Source: Streptomyces sp. AC558_RSS880 (GTDB lineage Bacteria; Actinomycetota; Actinomycetes; Streptomycetales; Streptomycetaceae). From it: a stretch of 64,000 nucleotides of DNA. The stretch covers positions 22,800-86,799 of the forward strand of contig NZ_JAGMUJ010000020.1 of NCBI RefSeq assembly GCF_019049255.1, given 5' to 3'. Positions 52,870-62,418 of the stretch are shown here, one piece after another (position 1 is the stretch's first letter; each line of letters starts with the position of its first letter). The notes under the pieces were generated by a model that was given only the letters and a program-made list of their open reading frames with translations, was not told the origin of the DNA and searched no databases. Made by a program: the position numbers and the translations under genes.

Positions 52870-53565
52870 ATGCCTACGGAAGCCAACAGGGACAAGGCGG
52901 CCAGGGCAGCCAAGGCGGACATGGCGAGCAAGGCGGCGACGGCGGAGGCCGGCACCGCGCGCCCCGCCCCGGCCTCACCGCTCACCGAGCGCCAGGAGGC
53001 GCGCCGGCGCCGCATCCTGCGGGCGTGCGCGCAGCTGGCCGGCCGGGGCGGCTTCGACGCGGTGCAGATGCGTGAGGTCGCGGAGTCCTCGCAGGTGGCG
53101 CTCGGCACGCTGTACCGCTACTTCCCGTCCAAGATCCACCTCCTGGTCGCGACCATGCAGGACCAGCTGGAGACCCTGCACGGCACGCTGCGGAAGAAGC
53201 CGCCGGCCGGTGAGACCCCGGCCGAGCGGGTCGCCGAGACCCTGATGCGGGCCTTCCGCGCGCTCCAGCGGGAGCCGCACCTGGCCGACGCGATGGTGCG
53301 CGCCCTGACGTTCGCGGACCGCAGCGTGAGCCCGGAGGTCGATCAGGTCTCGCGGCAGACCACGATGATCATCCTGGACGCCATGGAGCTCACCGATCCC
53401 ACGCCCGAGCAGCTCTCGGCCGTCCGGGTCATCGAGCACACCTGGCACTCGGCCCTGATCACCTGGCTCTCGGGCCGCGCCTCCATCGCCCAGGTCAGGG
53501 TCGACATAGAAACGGCGTGCCGCCTGATGGATCTGACGACCCCGGAGAGCGCCGACGGCCGCTGA
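52870..53565 (+). CDS. TetR-family regulator, KstR-like
   Basis: 231 aa, ATG 52870. After a ~35-residue Ala/Lys-rich N-terminal extension comes a KstR-like HTH (LTERQEARRRRILRACAQLA, FDAVQMREVAESSQVALGTL, YRYFPSKIHLL). The C-terminal domain (SAVRVIEHTWHSALITWLSG) matches KstR. In mycobacteria KstR represses sterol catabolism and responds to a cholesterol-derived CoA thioester; in streptomycetes the ligand is less clear. The perfect KstR box upstream suggests autoregulation. Confidence 0.85.
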   Translation: MPTEANRDKAARAAKADMASKAATAEAGTARPAPASPLTERQEARRRRILRACAQLAGRGGFDAVQMREVAESSQVALGTLYRYFPSKIHLLVATMQDQLETLHGTLRKKPPAGETPAERVAETLMRAFRALQREPHLADAMVRALTFADRSVSPEVDQVSRQTTMIILDAMELTDPTPEQLSAVRVIEHTWHSALITWLSGRASIAQVRVDIETACRLMDLTTPESADGR

Positions 53566-53605
53566 CAACCACCGGCGACCACCGGCGATCACTGATGCTC
53601 GTCGA

Positions 53606-53616
53606 CGAAACTTTCG
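53606..53616. promoter_or_regulatory. Xylanase-type operator box, distal
   Basis: CGAAACTTTCG, 11-bp palindrome about 208 bp upstream of the xylanase ATG. The same sequence is known upstream of Streptomyces xylanase genes. A further TCG/CGA flank makes it longer on both sides. Confidence 0.65.
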
Positions 53617-53750
53617 ACATTGTTCCGTTAACACCGATGACGGATTTCCGCTTCACCGACCCTCATGCGCCGACCAATTCCGTCCTGCGCGAATGATTGA
53701 CCACCCCTCCGGCGAGCCGTATCGTCTCCGCGGAAATTCGGAACCGAGTC

Positions 53751-53761
53751 CGAAACTTTCG
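53751..53761. promoter_or_regulatory. Xylanase-type operator box, proximal
   Basis: A second exact CGAAACTTTCG 63 bp upstream of the xylanase ATG. A related CGGAAATTCGG lies at 53731-53741. The pair flanks the likely promoter, fitting repression by looping or occlusion. Confidence 0.7.
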
Positions 53762-53796
53762 TTCGACCGCACGGCAGCAATCCCGCCCACCCGTAG

Positions 53797-55224
<1,428 letters not shown>

Positions 55225-55231
55225 CCCGGCC

Positions 55232-55272
55232 CACCGCACCCGCACCCCTTTTCCGGGACCGCGGGTGCGGTG
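55232..55272 (+). terminator. Xylanase terminator
   Basis: CACCGCACCCGC (55232-55243) pairs perfectly with GCGGGTGCGGTG (55261-55272), loop of 17 nt containing CCCCTTTTCC; 8 bp after the xylanase stop. Confidence 0.8.
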
Positions 55273-55339
55273 CGCGTCTCACGGCCCACGTGACCCCACT
55301 CACCGAAGCCACCCCTGACCCCTTCCCTACGGGCGGGTA

Positions 55340-55480
55340 GAGTGTCGGCGTCGTCATCACACCGTACGGGGGGAAGCCGGTGCAATTCCGGCGCTGACCC
55401 TTCCCCAAGTCTCGACTTCGCTCGACTCGGGGAGACCCCTATCGTGAACCGTCCGCCAGGACGGTGAGCCGGACTGCCCC
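55340..55480 (+). promoter_or_regulatory. Cobalamin riboswitch, core interrupted by an interspersed hairpin
   Basis: B12-element sequence GGGGGAAGCCGGTGCAATTC then CGGCGCTGACCC (to 55400), and after a gap ACCGTCCGCCAGGACGGT, GAGCCGGACTGCC (the B12-box-like segment, to about 55478). In normal elements CTGACCC is followed at once by GCAACCGTGA. Here about 42 bases (55401-55441, hairpin CCCCAAGTC...GACTCGGGG) intervene and the GCAAC junction is missing. It precedes a B12-type ECF operon, so its identity is firm; whether it still switches is open. Confidence 0.85.
55401..55440. repeat. Streptomyces interspersed hairpin, copy A (inside riboswitch)
   Basis: Imperfect hairpin CCCCAAGTCTCGA - CTTCGC - TCGACTCGGGG with short flanks. 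Copy B, in the opposite orientation, is at 57534-57572, in the same operon. The shared core is TCGAGCGAAG(C/T)CGAGA-like. Confidence 0.7.
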
Positions 55481-55608
55481 GCACGGTTCGTGACCGGCTC
55501 ACGTGCCCGGCGCTCCGCCGGTGCACGGCACCGTCGAGGCATACGGAGCCGAGCCGCCGGGGTGTCCCGCGCTGCCCGGCCCTCCTGCAGGGAAGGCACC
55601 CGCCGATC

Positions 55609-56832
55609 ATGAATGTTCGCCGCAGCGCAGCGGTCCTGGCCGCCGTCGCCGTGATCGGCGCCGCCACTCCGGCCGCCGCCGACACCTCCCCGTCCCCGTC
55701 GCCGTCCCAGGGGCTCCCCTCCGCCCTGTACGGCGACGGCGACCCGCAGTACGACGGCGTCTGGCGCCAGTCGCTCGCCCTGCTCGCCCAGCACACGGTC
55801 GGCGTCGAGCCGTCGAAGGCGGCCGTCGACTGGCTCACCGGGCAGCAGTGCGCCGACGGCTCCTTCGCCCCGTACCGCGCCGACACCGCCAAGGCGTGCG
55901 ACGCGAAGACAATGGTCGACACCAACCAGACCGCCGCCGCCGTCCAGGCCCTCGCCGCGCTCGGCGGCCACGACGACGTCACGGACAAGGCCGTCGACTG
56001 GCTGAAGTCCGCGCAGAACGAGGACGGCGGCTGGGGCTACACGGCGGGCGGCGCCAGCGACACCAACTCCACCTCCGTCGTCATCGGCGCGCTCGCCGCC
56101 GCCGGTGAGAAGCCGGCCGAGGTGAAGAAGGACGGCAAGTCCCCCTACGACGCCCTGCTGAAGCTGGCGCTCCCCTGCGAGGGCGACGGCGCGGGCGCCT
56201 TCGCCTTCCAGCCGGACAAGAAGGGCGAACTGGTCGCCAACGCGGACGCGACGGCGGCGGGCGTGCTCGGTTCGCTGGGTGCGGGCCTGGTCGTCGAGCC
56301 CGGCAAGGGCGAGGCGAAGGCAGCCGCCTGCGAGAAGGCCGACGGCCCCGAACAGGCCGCCGCCAACGGCGCCGCCTACCTGACCGACGCCCTCGCCGAG
56401 AACGGCCACCTCACCTCCGCCCTCCCCGGCGCCGAGGACCAGCCCGACTACGGCAACACCGCCGACGCGGTCGTCGCACTCGCCGCGCAGGGCTCCGAGG
56501 AGCAGGCCGGCAAGTCCCTGGCCTGGCTGGAGAAGAACGCCGCCGACTGGGCGACCCGGAGCGGTCCCGCCGCCTACGCCCAGCTGATCTTCGCCGCCCA
56601 CGCGACGGGCGCGGACCCGCGCGACTTCGGCGGGACGGACCTCGTGAAGCAGCTCGGCGCGACGGGCCCGGCCGCCGCCGAGAAGACCGCGGAGACGAAG
56701 TCGGACGAGAAGAAGGACGAGTCGGAGTCCGACTCCGGCTTCGGCGTCTGGTGGTTCGTCGGCGTCTGCCTGGTCGCCGGTATCGGCATCGGCTTCCTGA
56801 TCAGCGGCCGCGCGAAGAAGCAGCAGCCGTGA
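55609..56832 (+). CDS. Secreted alpha/alpha-toroid protein, probable cobalamin binder
   Basis: 407 aa. Signal peptide (AAVAVIGAATPAAA), then a toroid of prenyltransferase/squalene-oxidase-type repeats (VDWLTGQQCADGSFAPYRAD; VDWLKSAQNEDGGWGYTAGG; LAWLEKNAADWATRSG), an acidic Lys/Glu linker, and a C-terminal membrane anchor (WWFVGVCLVAGIGIGFLISG, then RAKKQQP). Intrinsic factor and transcobalamin use the same toroid to bind B12, so in this riboswitch-led ECF operon a surface B12-capturing role is a reasonable inference. No catalytic DxDD-like motif. Confidence 0.8.
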   Translation: MNVRRSAAVLAAVAVIGAATPAAADTSPSPSPSQGLPSALYGDGDPQYDGVWRQSLALLAQHTVGVEPSKAAVDWLTGQQCADGSFAPYRADTAKACDAKTMVDTNQTAAAVQALAALGGHDDVTDKAVDWLKSAQNEDGGWGYTAGGASDTNSTSVVIGALAAAGEKPAEVKKDGKSPYDALLKLALPCEGDGAGAFAFQPDKKGELVANADATAAGVLGSLGAGLVVEPGKGEAKAAACEKADGPEQAAANGAAYLTDALAENGHLTSALPGAEDQPDYGNTADAVVALAAQGSEEQAGKSLAWLEKNAADWATRSGPAAYAQLIFAAHATGADPRDFGGTDLVKQLGATGPAAAEKTAETKSDEKKDESESDSGFGVWWFVGVCLVAGIGIGFLISGRAKKQQP

Positions 56833-57467
56833 TCCGCCGGGCCACCGTCCTGTTCCTGGCCGCGCTCCTGCCCCTGCCGGTGGGCGCGGGCCAGGCCCAG
56901 GCCGTCGGCTACCGCTACTGGTCCTTCTGGGAGCAGAACGGCACGGCATGGACGTACGCCACCCAGGGCCCGTCCCTCGCCCGCCCCGCCGACGGCGACG
57001 TCCACGGTTTCCGCTTCTCCGTCAGCGAGAACTCCGCCGACGCGGCGAAGCCCCGTGGCACCGCCGACTTCGACACCATCTGCGCGAAGACCCCGGCGGC
57101 CGACGGCAGGAAACGCGTGGCCCTGGTCATCGACTTCGGCACCTCCGCCGACGCCCCGTCCGGCGAAACCCCGCCGCCGGGCCGTACGGCCTGCGCCCGG
57201 GTCCCCGAGGACGCCACCACGGCCGAGGCCCTGGCCTCGGTCGCCAAACCCCTCCGCTACGACACCAACGCCCTGCTGTGCGCGATAGCGGGCTACCCGA
57301 AGAAGGGCTGCGGAGAACAGGTCGCGGCGGAGAAGCCCGCCGCTCCCACGGAGGAAAAGACCGAGTCGAACGACTCCGGCCCGTCGATCGGCCTGGTGGC
57401 GGGAATCGCCGTTGTCGTCCTCCTCGGAACAGCAGCCCTCTGGCAGGCCCGCCGCCGTGCGTCGTAG
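56829..57467 (+). CDS. SCO2322-like secreted, membrane-anchored protein
   Basis: 212 aa from GTG 56829, overlapping the preceding TGA. Signal peptide (LFLAALLPLPVGAGQAQA), a domain with YRYWSFWEQNGTAWTYATQG and four cysteines, and a C-terminal membrane segment (IGLVAGIAVVVLLGTAALW) followed by RRR. I recognise it as the family found next to actinobacterial B12 ECF genes; biochemical role unknown, probably an accessory of the toroid protein. Confidence 0.75.
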   Translation: MIRRATVLFLAALLPLPVGAGQAQAVGYRYWSFWEQNGTAWTYATQGPSLARPADGDVHGFRFSVSENSADAAKPRGTADFDTICAKTPAADGRKRVALVIDFGTSADAPSGETPPPGRTACARVPEDATTAEALASVAKPLRYDTNALLCAIAGYPKKGCGEQVAAEKPAAPTEEKTESNDSGPSIGLVAGIAVVVLLGTAALWQARRRAS

Positions 57468-58710
57468 CTGCGGGCAGTCGTGCCCGCGCAGCTGCGGGCA
57501 GTCGTGCCGCTGGGGCGGCACGGGTGGGCGATGGGGGTCCCCCCGCTCGAGCGAAGCCGAGAGTGGGGGAGGCACTCGGCGAACGCCGGCAGAGCAACCC
57601 ACCCCCGGGTACGTCCAACGGCACCGCACCCACCTCCACCCCGGCGCCTGGTGGCTCTGGGCCCTCTCCCTCGGCACCGCGGCCACCCGCACCACCAACC
57701 CCCTCCTCCTCACCCTCCTCATCACCGTCTCCGCCTACGTCGTGGCGACCCGCCGCCCCCACGCCCCCTGGTCCCGCTCCTACGGCGCCTTCGTCAAACT
57801 CGCCCTCGCCGTCCTCCTCATCCGCCTCGCCTTCGCCGTCCTCCTCGGCTCCCCCATCCCCGGCACGCACGTGCTCGTGCACCTCCCCGAAGTCCCCCTC
57901 CCCGACTGGGCGCAGGGCATCCGCCTCGGCGGCAAGGTCACCGCCGAGGCCCTCACCTTCGCCCTGTACGACGCCCTCCGCCTCGCCGCCCTCCTCATCT
58001 GCGTAGGCGCCGCGAACGCCCTCGCCAACCCCTCCCGCCTGCTCAAATCCCTCCCCGGCGCCCTGTACGAACTCGGCGTGGCCGTCGTCGTGGCCCTCAC
58101 CTTCGCCCCGAACCTCGTCGCCGACGTCCAGCGCCTGCGCGCCGCCCGCCGTCTGCGGGGCCGGCACGACAAGGGCGTCCGCGGCCTGCTCCAGGTCGGA
58201 CTCCCGGTCCTGGAGGGCGCGTTGGAACGCTCGGTCGCCCTCGCCGCCGCGATGGACGCGCGCGGATACGGCCGTACCGCCGACGTACCTCCCGCCGTCC
58301 GCCGTACCACCGCCGCCCTCACCCTCGGCGGCCTGCTCGGCGTCTGCGCCGGAACGTACGGGCTGCTCACCGCCGAGGGCGGCACCTACGGCCTCCCCGT
58401 CCTCCTCGCCGGCGTCGCCGCCGCCCTCGCGGGCCTGTGGCTCGGCGGCCGGCGCACCCTGCGCACCCGCTACCGCCCGGACCCCTGGGACGCCCGGGCC
58501 TGGCTGGTCACGGCGTCCGGAGTCGCCGTGGCCGCCCTCCTGACCCTCGCCGCGTCCCGCGACCCGGCGGCCCTGCACCCCGGTGTGGTCCCGCTCGTCG
58601 CGCCCACGCTCCCCTTGTGGCCGGCGGCGGCCGTCCTGATCGGCCTACTCCCCGCCTTCGTCACCCCCGCCCCCGAGGCGTCGCACACCCGCAAGGAGCC
58701 GACGACGTGA
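57457..58710 (+). CDS. ECF transporter T component (CbiQ-like)
   Basis: 417 aa. Conserved sequence begins near HPGAWWLWALSLGTAATRTT, with six hydrophobic segments and the coupling-helix motifs ALERSVALAAAMDARGYGRT (A-R-G type) that contact the ATPases. No start codon lies just before it; GTG 57457, overlapping the previous gene's end, is the nearest. The resulting N terminus contains a duplicated RSCGQSC (21-bp direct repeat at 57467-57505) and residues read from interspersed hairpin copy B. The true start is uncertain. Confidence 0.8.
   Translation: MRRSCGQSCPRSCGQSCRWGGTGGRWGSPRSSEAESGGGTRRTPAEQPTPGYVQRHRTHLHPGAWWLWALSLGTAATRTTNPLLLTLLITVSAYVVATRRPHAPWSRSYGAFVKLALAVLLIRLAFAVLLGSPIPGTHVLVHLPEVPLPDWAQGIRLGGKVTAEALTFALYDALRLAALLICVGAANALANPSRLLKSLPGALYELGVAVVVALTFAPNLVADVQRLRAARRLRGRHDKGVRGLLQVGLPVLEGALERSVALAAAMDARGYGRTADVPPAVRRTTAALTLGGLLGVCAGTYGLLTAEGGTYGLPVLLAGVAAALAGLWLGGRRTLRTRYRPDPWDARAWLVTASGVAVAALLTLAASRDPAALHPGVVPLVAPTLPLWPAAAVLIGLLPAFVTPAPEASHTRKEPTT
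57534..57572. repeat. Streptomyces interspersed hairpin, copy B (in T-component N terminus)
   Basis: TCCCCCCGCTCGAGCGAAGC then CGAGAGTGGGGGA, an imperfect hairpin, reverse orientation relative to copy A in the riboswitch. It is read through in frame as RWGSPRSSEAESGGG. Confidence 0.7.
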
Positions 58711-60362
58711 TCCGCTTCGAGAACGTGTCGGTGACGTACGACGGCGTGGACGAACCCGCCGTCCGGGGCGTCGACTTCGAGGTCCCCGAGGGCGAACTGG
58801 TTCTCCTCGTCGGCCCGTCCGGCGTCGGCAAGTCGACGGTGCTGGGCGCGGTGAGCGGCCTGGTCCCGCACTTCACCGGCGGCACCCTGCACGGCAGGGT
58901 CACGGTCGCGGGCCGCGACACCCGCACCCACAAGCCGCGTGAACTCGCCGACGTCGTGGGCACGGTGGGCCAGGACCCGCTCTCCCACTTCGTGACGGAC
59001 ACGGTGGAGGACGAACTCGCCTACGGCATGGAGTCGTTGGGCATCCCTCCGGCCGTGATGCGCCGCCGGGTGGAGGAGACCCTGGACCTCCTCGGCCTCG
59101 CCGACCTCCGCGACCGTCCCATCGCCACCCTCTCCGGTGGCCAGCAACAGCGCGTCGCCATCGGCTCGGTCCTCACCCCGCACCCCCGGGTGCTGGTCCT
59201 CGACGAACCGACGTCCGCACTCGACCCCGCGGCGGCGGAGGAAGTCCTCGCGGTCCTCCAGCGCCTGGTCCACGACCTCGGCACCACCGTCCTCATGGCG
59301 GAACACCGCCTGGAACGCGTCATCCAGTACGCCGACCAGGTGGCCCTGCTGCCGGGCCCCGGCGAGCGGCCGTGGCTCGGCACCCCGCCGGAGGTGATGG
59401 CGGTCTCCCCCGTCCGTCCCCCCGTGGTCGACCTGGGCCGCCTCGCCGACTGGTCCCCCCTCCCCCTGACGGTCCGCGACGCACGGCGCAAGGCGGGCCC
59501 GTTGCGCGACCGCCTCGCCGACAGGCGACCGCCCGCCCGGGAACCCGAGCCACCGGCACCGGCCCCCAGGGGGCTGTTCCCGCGCAGGAAGCCCGACACC
59601 CCGGCCCCCACCCCCGTGGCCGAGGTCCGTTCCCTCGCGGTCCGCCGCGACCGCGTCCAGGCCCTGCGCCACATCGACCTGACCGTCACCCCCGGCGAGA
59701 CGATCGCCCTCATGGGCCGCAACGGCGCCGGAAAGTCGACGCTGCTCAGCGCGCTCGTGGGCCTGGTCGCACCCTCCTCGGGCTCGGTCCGCACCGGCGA
59801 CGCGGTCCCCCACCGCACCCGCCCCCGCGACCTGGTCCGCCGCGTCGGCCTGGTCCCCCAGGAACCCCGCGACCTCCTGTACGCCGACACGGTCGCGGCG
59901 GAGTGCGCGGCCGCCGACGGGGACGCGGGCGCCGAGCCGGGCACCTGCCGCGCCCTGCTGACCGAGCTGCTCCCTTCGGTGGCCGACGACACCCATCCCC
60001 GCGATCTGTCCGAGGGCCAGCGCCTGACCCTCGCCCTCGCGGTCGTCCTCACCACGCGCCCGCCCCTGCTCCTCCTCGACGAGCCGACCCGCGGCCTGGA
60101 CTACGCGGCGAAGGCCCGCCTGGTGACGATCCTGCGCGGACTGGCCGCCGAGGGCCACGCCATCGTCATGGCCACGCACGACGTGGAACTGGCGGCGGAG
60201 CTCGCCCACCGGGTGGTCCTGCTCGCCGAGGGCGAGGTGATCGCGGACGGCCCGGCGGCGGAGGTGGTCGTGGCGTCCCCGTCCTTCGCCCCGCAGGTGG
60301 CGAAGATCCTGGCCCCGCAGCACTGGCTCACGGTCTCCCAGGTCCGGGAGGCGCTGCGGTGA
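58707..60362 (+). CDS. ECF transporter double ATP-binding protein
   Basis: 551 aa with two ABC cassettes. GTG 58707 overlaps the T-component stop. Cassette 1: Walker A VGPSGVGKST, signature LSGGQQQR, Walker B VLVLDEPT; cassette 2 (from about residue 310): MGRNGAGKST, signature LSEGQRLT (degenerate), LLLLDEPT and the H-loop MATHDVEL. A Pro-rich linker (EPPAPAPRG) joins them. It powers the T and S components. Confidence 0.95.
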   Translation: MIRFENVSVTYDGVDEPAVRGVDFEVPEGELVLLVGPSGVGKSTVLGAVSGLVPHFTGGTLHGRVTVAGRDTRTHKPRELADVVGTVGQDPLSHFVTDTVEDELAYGMESLGIPPAVMRRRVEETLDLLGLADLRDRPIATLSGGQQQRVAIGSVLTPHPRVLVLDEPTSALDPAAAEEVLAVLQRLVHDLGTTVLMAEHRLERVIQYADQVALLPGPGERPWLGTPPEVMAVSPVRPPVVDLGRLADWSPLPLTVRDARRKAGPLRDRLADRRPPAREPEPPAPAPRGLFPRRKPDTPAPTPVAEVRSLAVRRDRVQALRHIDLTVTPGETIALMGRNGAGKSTLLSALVGLVAPSSGSVRTGDAVPHRTRPRDLVRRVGLVPQEPRDLLYADTVAAECAAADGDAGAEPGTCRALLTELLPSVADDTHPRDLSEGQRLTLALAVVLTTRPPLLLLDEPTRGLDYAAKARLVTILRGLAAEGHAIVMATHDVELAAELAHRVVLLAEGEVIADGPAAEVVVASPSFAPQVAKILAPQHWLTVSQVREALR

Positions 60363-61195
60363 CCGGCGCCGAGAGCCCGCAGCGCCAGACCCGGGCCGTC
60401 CGCCTGGGCCCCCGTTCATGGGCGGCCCTCGCCCTGGTGAGCGCGGTGGGCGTGGCGGGCGTCGGCTGGCCCTTCCTCGCCCCGCCCGACTCCTCCGTGA
60501 ACGCCCACGCCCAGGACGCGCCGTGGCTCTTCGCGGGCCTGCTGGTCCTGCTGGTCGCGGTCGTGGCGGCGACGATCTCGGAATCGGGCCTGGGCCCGAA
60601 GGCGGTGGCGATGCTCGGCGTCCTCGCGGCGACGGGCGCGGCCCTGCGCCCCATCGGCGCGGGCACGGCCGGCCTGGAACCCATGTTCTTCCTCATGGTC
60701 CTCAGCGGCCGGGTCCTCGGCCCCGGTTTCGGCTTCGTCCTCGGCTCGGTGACGATGTTCGCGTCCGCCCTGCTCACCGGCGGTGTCGGCCCCTGGCTGC
60801 CGTTCCAGATGCTGTCGATGGGCTGGTTCACGATGGGCGCGGCCCTGCTGCCGGGCGCCGACCGGCTGCGCGGGCGCGCGGAGCTCTGGCTGCTCGCCGC
60901 CTACGGCTTCCTGGCGGCCTTCGCCTACGGCACGGTGATGAACATGGCGGGCTGGCCCTTCATGTCCGCCCTGGCCTCGAACATCTCCTTCTCCCCCGAC
61001 GCGTCGCTCCCCACCAACCTGGCCCGCTTCCTGGCGTACTGCCTGGCGACGTCCCTCGGCTGGGACCTGGGCCGGGCCCTGGTCACGGTCGCCCTGACCC
61101 TCGCCCTCGGCACCCCGGTCCTGAAGGCCCTCCGCCGGGCCACCCGCCGGGCGGCCTTCGAGGCGCCGGTCACCTTCGAGGACACCCCTCGGTGA
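60359..61195 (+). CDS. ECF transporter S component (substrate binding, B12-type)
   Basis: 278 aa from GTG 60359, overlapping the ATPase stop. Six to seven hydrophobic segments; a GXGX-type P-loop of S components (GPGFGFVLGSVTMFASALLT) and FQMLSMGWFTMGAALLPG. Specificity is taken from context: cobalamin or a cobalamin precursor. Ends the operon that starts at the riboswitch. Confidence 0.9.
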   Translation: MTGAESPQRQTRAVRLGPRSWAALALVSAVGVAGVGWPFLAPPDSSVNAHAQDAPWLFAGLLVLLVAVVAATISESGLGPKAVAMLGVLAATGAALRPIGAGTAGLEPMFFLMVLSGRVLGPGFGFVLGSVTMFASALLTGGVGPWLPFQMLSMGWFTMGAALLPGADRLRGRAELWLLAAYGFLAAFAYGTVMNMAGWPFMSALASNISFSPDASLPTNLARFLAYCLATSLGWDLGRALVTVALTLALGTPVLKALRRATRRAAFEAPVTFEDTPR

Positions 61196-61521
61196 GCCCT
61201 CGCGCGCACCCCGTGACCGGGACGGTGAACCACCCCACATGACCCGCGTCACCTACGACCCGGCACCGTAGCGGGGCACCGAGGACGAACACGGGGCCTC
61301 GCCCCGCAAACCGGCCGTCACGCGCGTACGCACCCCGCGCCCCTCCGACCTCCGGTAGTAAAAGCGACCTTTGCGGGCAATCCCGGGATTTGTTTCCGTG
61401 GAGCGGTCGCCAGGCGCCGACGAACCCCACGGGTCGCGGCGCCGACGCATGCCCCCGCCGCACACCGCGGCATCCGGCACGGCGCAACGCGACCACCCTG
61501 TTCCCGACCGAAAGGCCGCCT
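61196..61521. other. Intergenic leader before the SLT-like gene
   Basis: 326 bases without a gene. GGCGCCGACG recurs at 61413-61422 and 61438-61447. TAGTAAAAGCGACC near 61356 is a possible promoter region. The long GC-rich leader may be a regulatory RNA, but I could not match it to a riboswitch class. Confidence 0.35.
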
Positions 61522-61941
61522 GTGTCCGCCGCTTCCCTCCTCCGCACCGTCGCCACCCCGAAGAAGGCCCTCGCCGGCGCCGCCCTCGCGGCCGCCGCCT
61601 GCGGCACACTGATCGCCGCCACGCCCGCGCAGGCCGCGACCACGGGGACGGCCGCTTCGGCCCAGGCGACCGCGAAGAAGATGATCGGCGACTCGGCCGA
61701 GTTCCAGTGCTTCTCGAAGATCGTCCAGCACGAGAGCAACTGGAACCCCACCGCCACCAACGCCTCCAGCGGCGCCTACGGTCTGGTCCAGGCCCTGCCC
61801 GCCTCCAAGATGGCCTCGGCCGGCTCCGACTGGAAGACCAACCCCGCGACCCAGATCGAGTGGGGCCTGGACTACATGAAGGACCGCTACGGCAGCGCCT
61901 GCGACGCCTGGTCCTTCTGGCAGGCCAACCACTGGTACTGA
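61522..61941 (+). CDS. Secreted lytic-transglycosylase-like (SLT) protein
   Basis: 139 aa from GTG 61522 with AAAGG upstream. Signal peptide ending AQAA; then a lysozyme-like fold: FQCFSKIVQHESNWNPTATN (catalytic Glu in HESNWNP), ASSGAYGLVQALPASKMAS, TQIEWGLDYMKDRYGS and terminal FWQANHWY. It probably cleaves peptidoglycan during growth or spore germination. Short, as is usual for the streptomycete group. Confidence 0.9.
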   Translation: MSAASLLRTVATPKKALAGAALAAAACGTLIAATPAQAATTGTAASAQATAKKMIGDSAEFQCFSKIVQHESNWNPTATNASSGAYGLVQALPASKMASAGSDWKTNPATQIEWGLDYMKDRYGSACDAWSFWQANHWY

Positions 61942-61961
61942 CAGCCCCGCACCCCCATACC

Positions 61962-62000
61962 GAAGGCGGCGACCCCACGATCCCCGGGGCCGCCGCCTTC
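61962..62000. terminator. Terminator between SLT gene and convergent PIN gene
   Basis: GAAGGCGGC (61962-61970) pairs with GCCGCCTTC (61992-62000), with an inner CCCC/GGGG pairing; 20 bp after the SLT stop. Confidence 0.7.
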
Positions 62001-62031
62001 ACCTTCGCCTCGCCAACCGATCTCAGCGATC

Positions 62032-62418
62032 TCAGCGCTCGAGATCGAGCACAGGCACCCCACGCCCCTTGTACGCCTTGACGTCCACCGTGGCCACGAG
62101 CGCACCGGCGCCCCACTCGGGCAGATGCCTGGCCGCGTGGATCGCGGCACCGATCCCGGGCCGCACACCGTCACGGTGCATCTCGGCGACCGCGAGCACC
62201 GCGGGGTAGTCCAGATCCACGATGTGCAGGACTTCCAGCTGCCCCACGTGCTCGGCGATCCCGAGCCGTTCACGGTCGGCCTCCAGGACCGACAGGGCGG
62301 GCGCCCACAGGCGGGTCTCCGTTTCGAAGTGGGCACGGTGAACGAGCGCGGACACCTGCCGATTGCCGGCGAGCGCCAGCAGGGTCGGCGTGTCGAGGAC
62401 CAGGTGGTGCAGGATCAC
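62032..62418 (-). CDS. PIN-like toxin of a type II toxin-antitoxin pair
   Basis: 128 aa, GTG 62418 overlapping the antitoxin TGA. PIN-type N terminus HLVLDTPTLLALAGNRQVSA, an acidic middle (LSVLEADRERLG) and C-terminal ALVATVDVKAYKGRGVPVLD; aspartates fit a PIN active site but are less canonical than in the 22.2-kb toxin. Second gene of the operon after the RHH antitoxin. Confidence 0.75.
   Translation of the reverse strand: MILHHLVLDTPTLLALAGNRQVSALVHRAHFETETRLWAPALSVLEADRERLGIAEHVGQLEVLHIVDLDYPAVLAVAEMHRDGVRPGIGAAIHAARHLPEWGAGALVATVDVKAYKGRGVPVLDLER

Noticed and set aside
61330..61521. c-di-AMP (ydaO-type) riboswitch before the SLT-like gene
   Set aside because: Context would fit, but I could not find the conserved core sequences, so I only list it as a leader of unknown nature.
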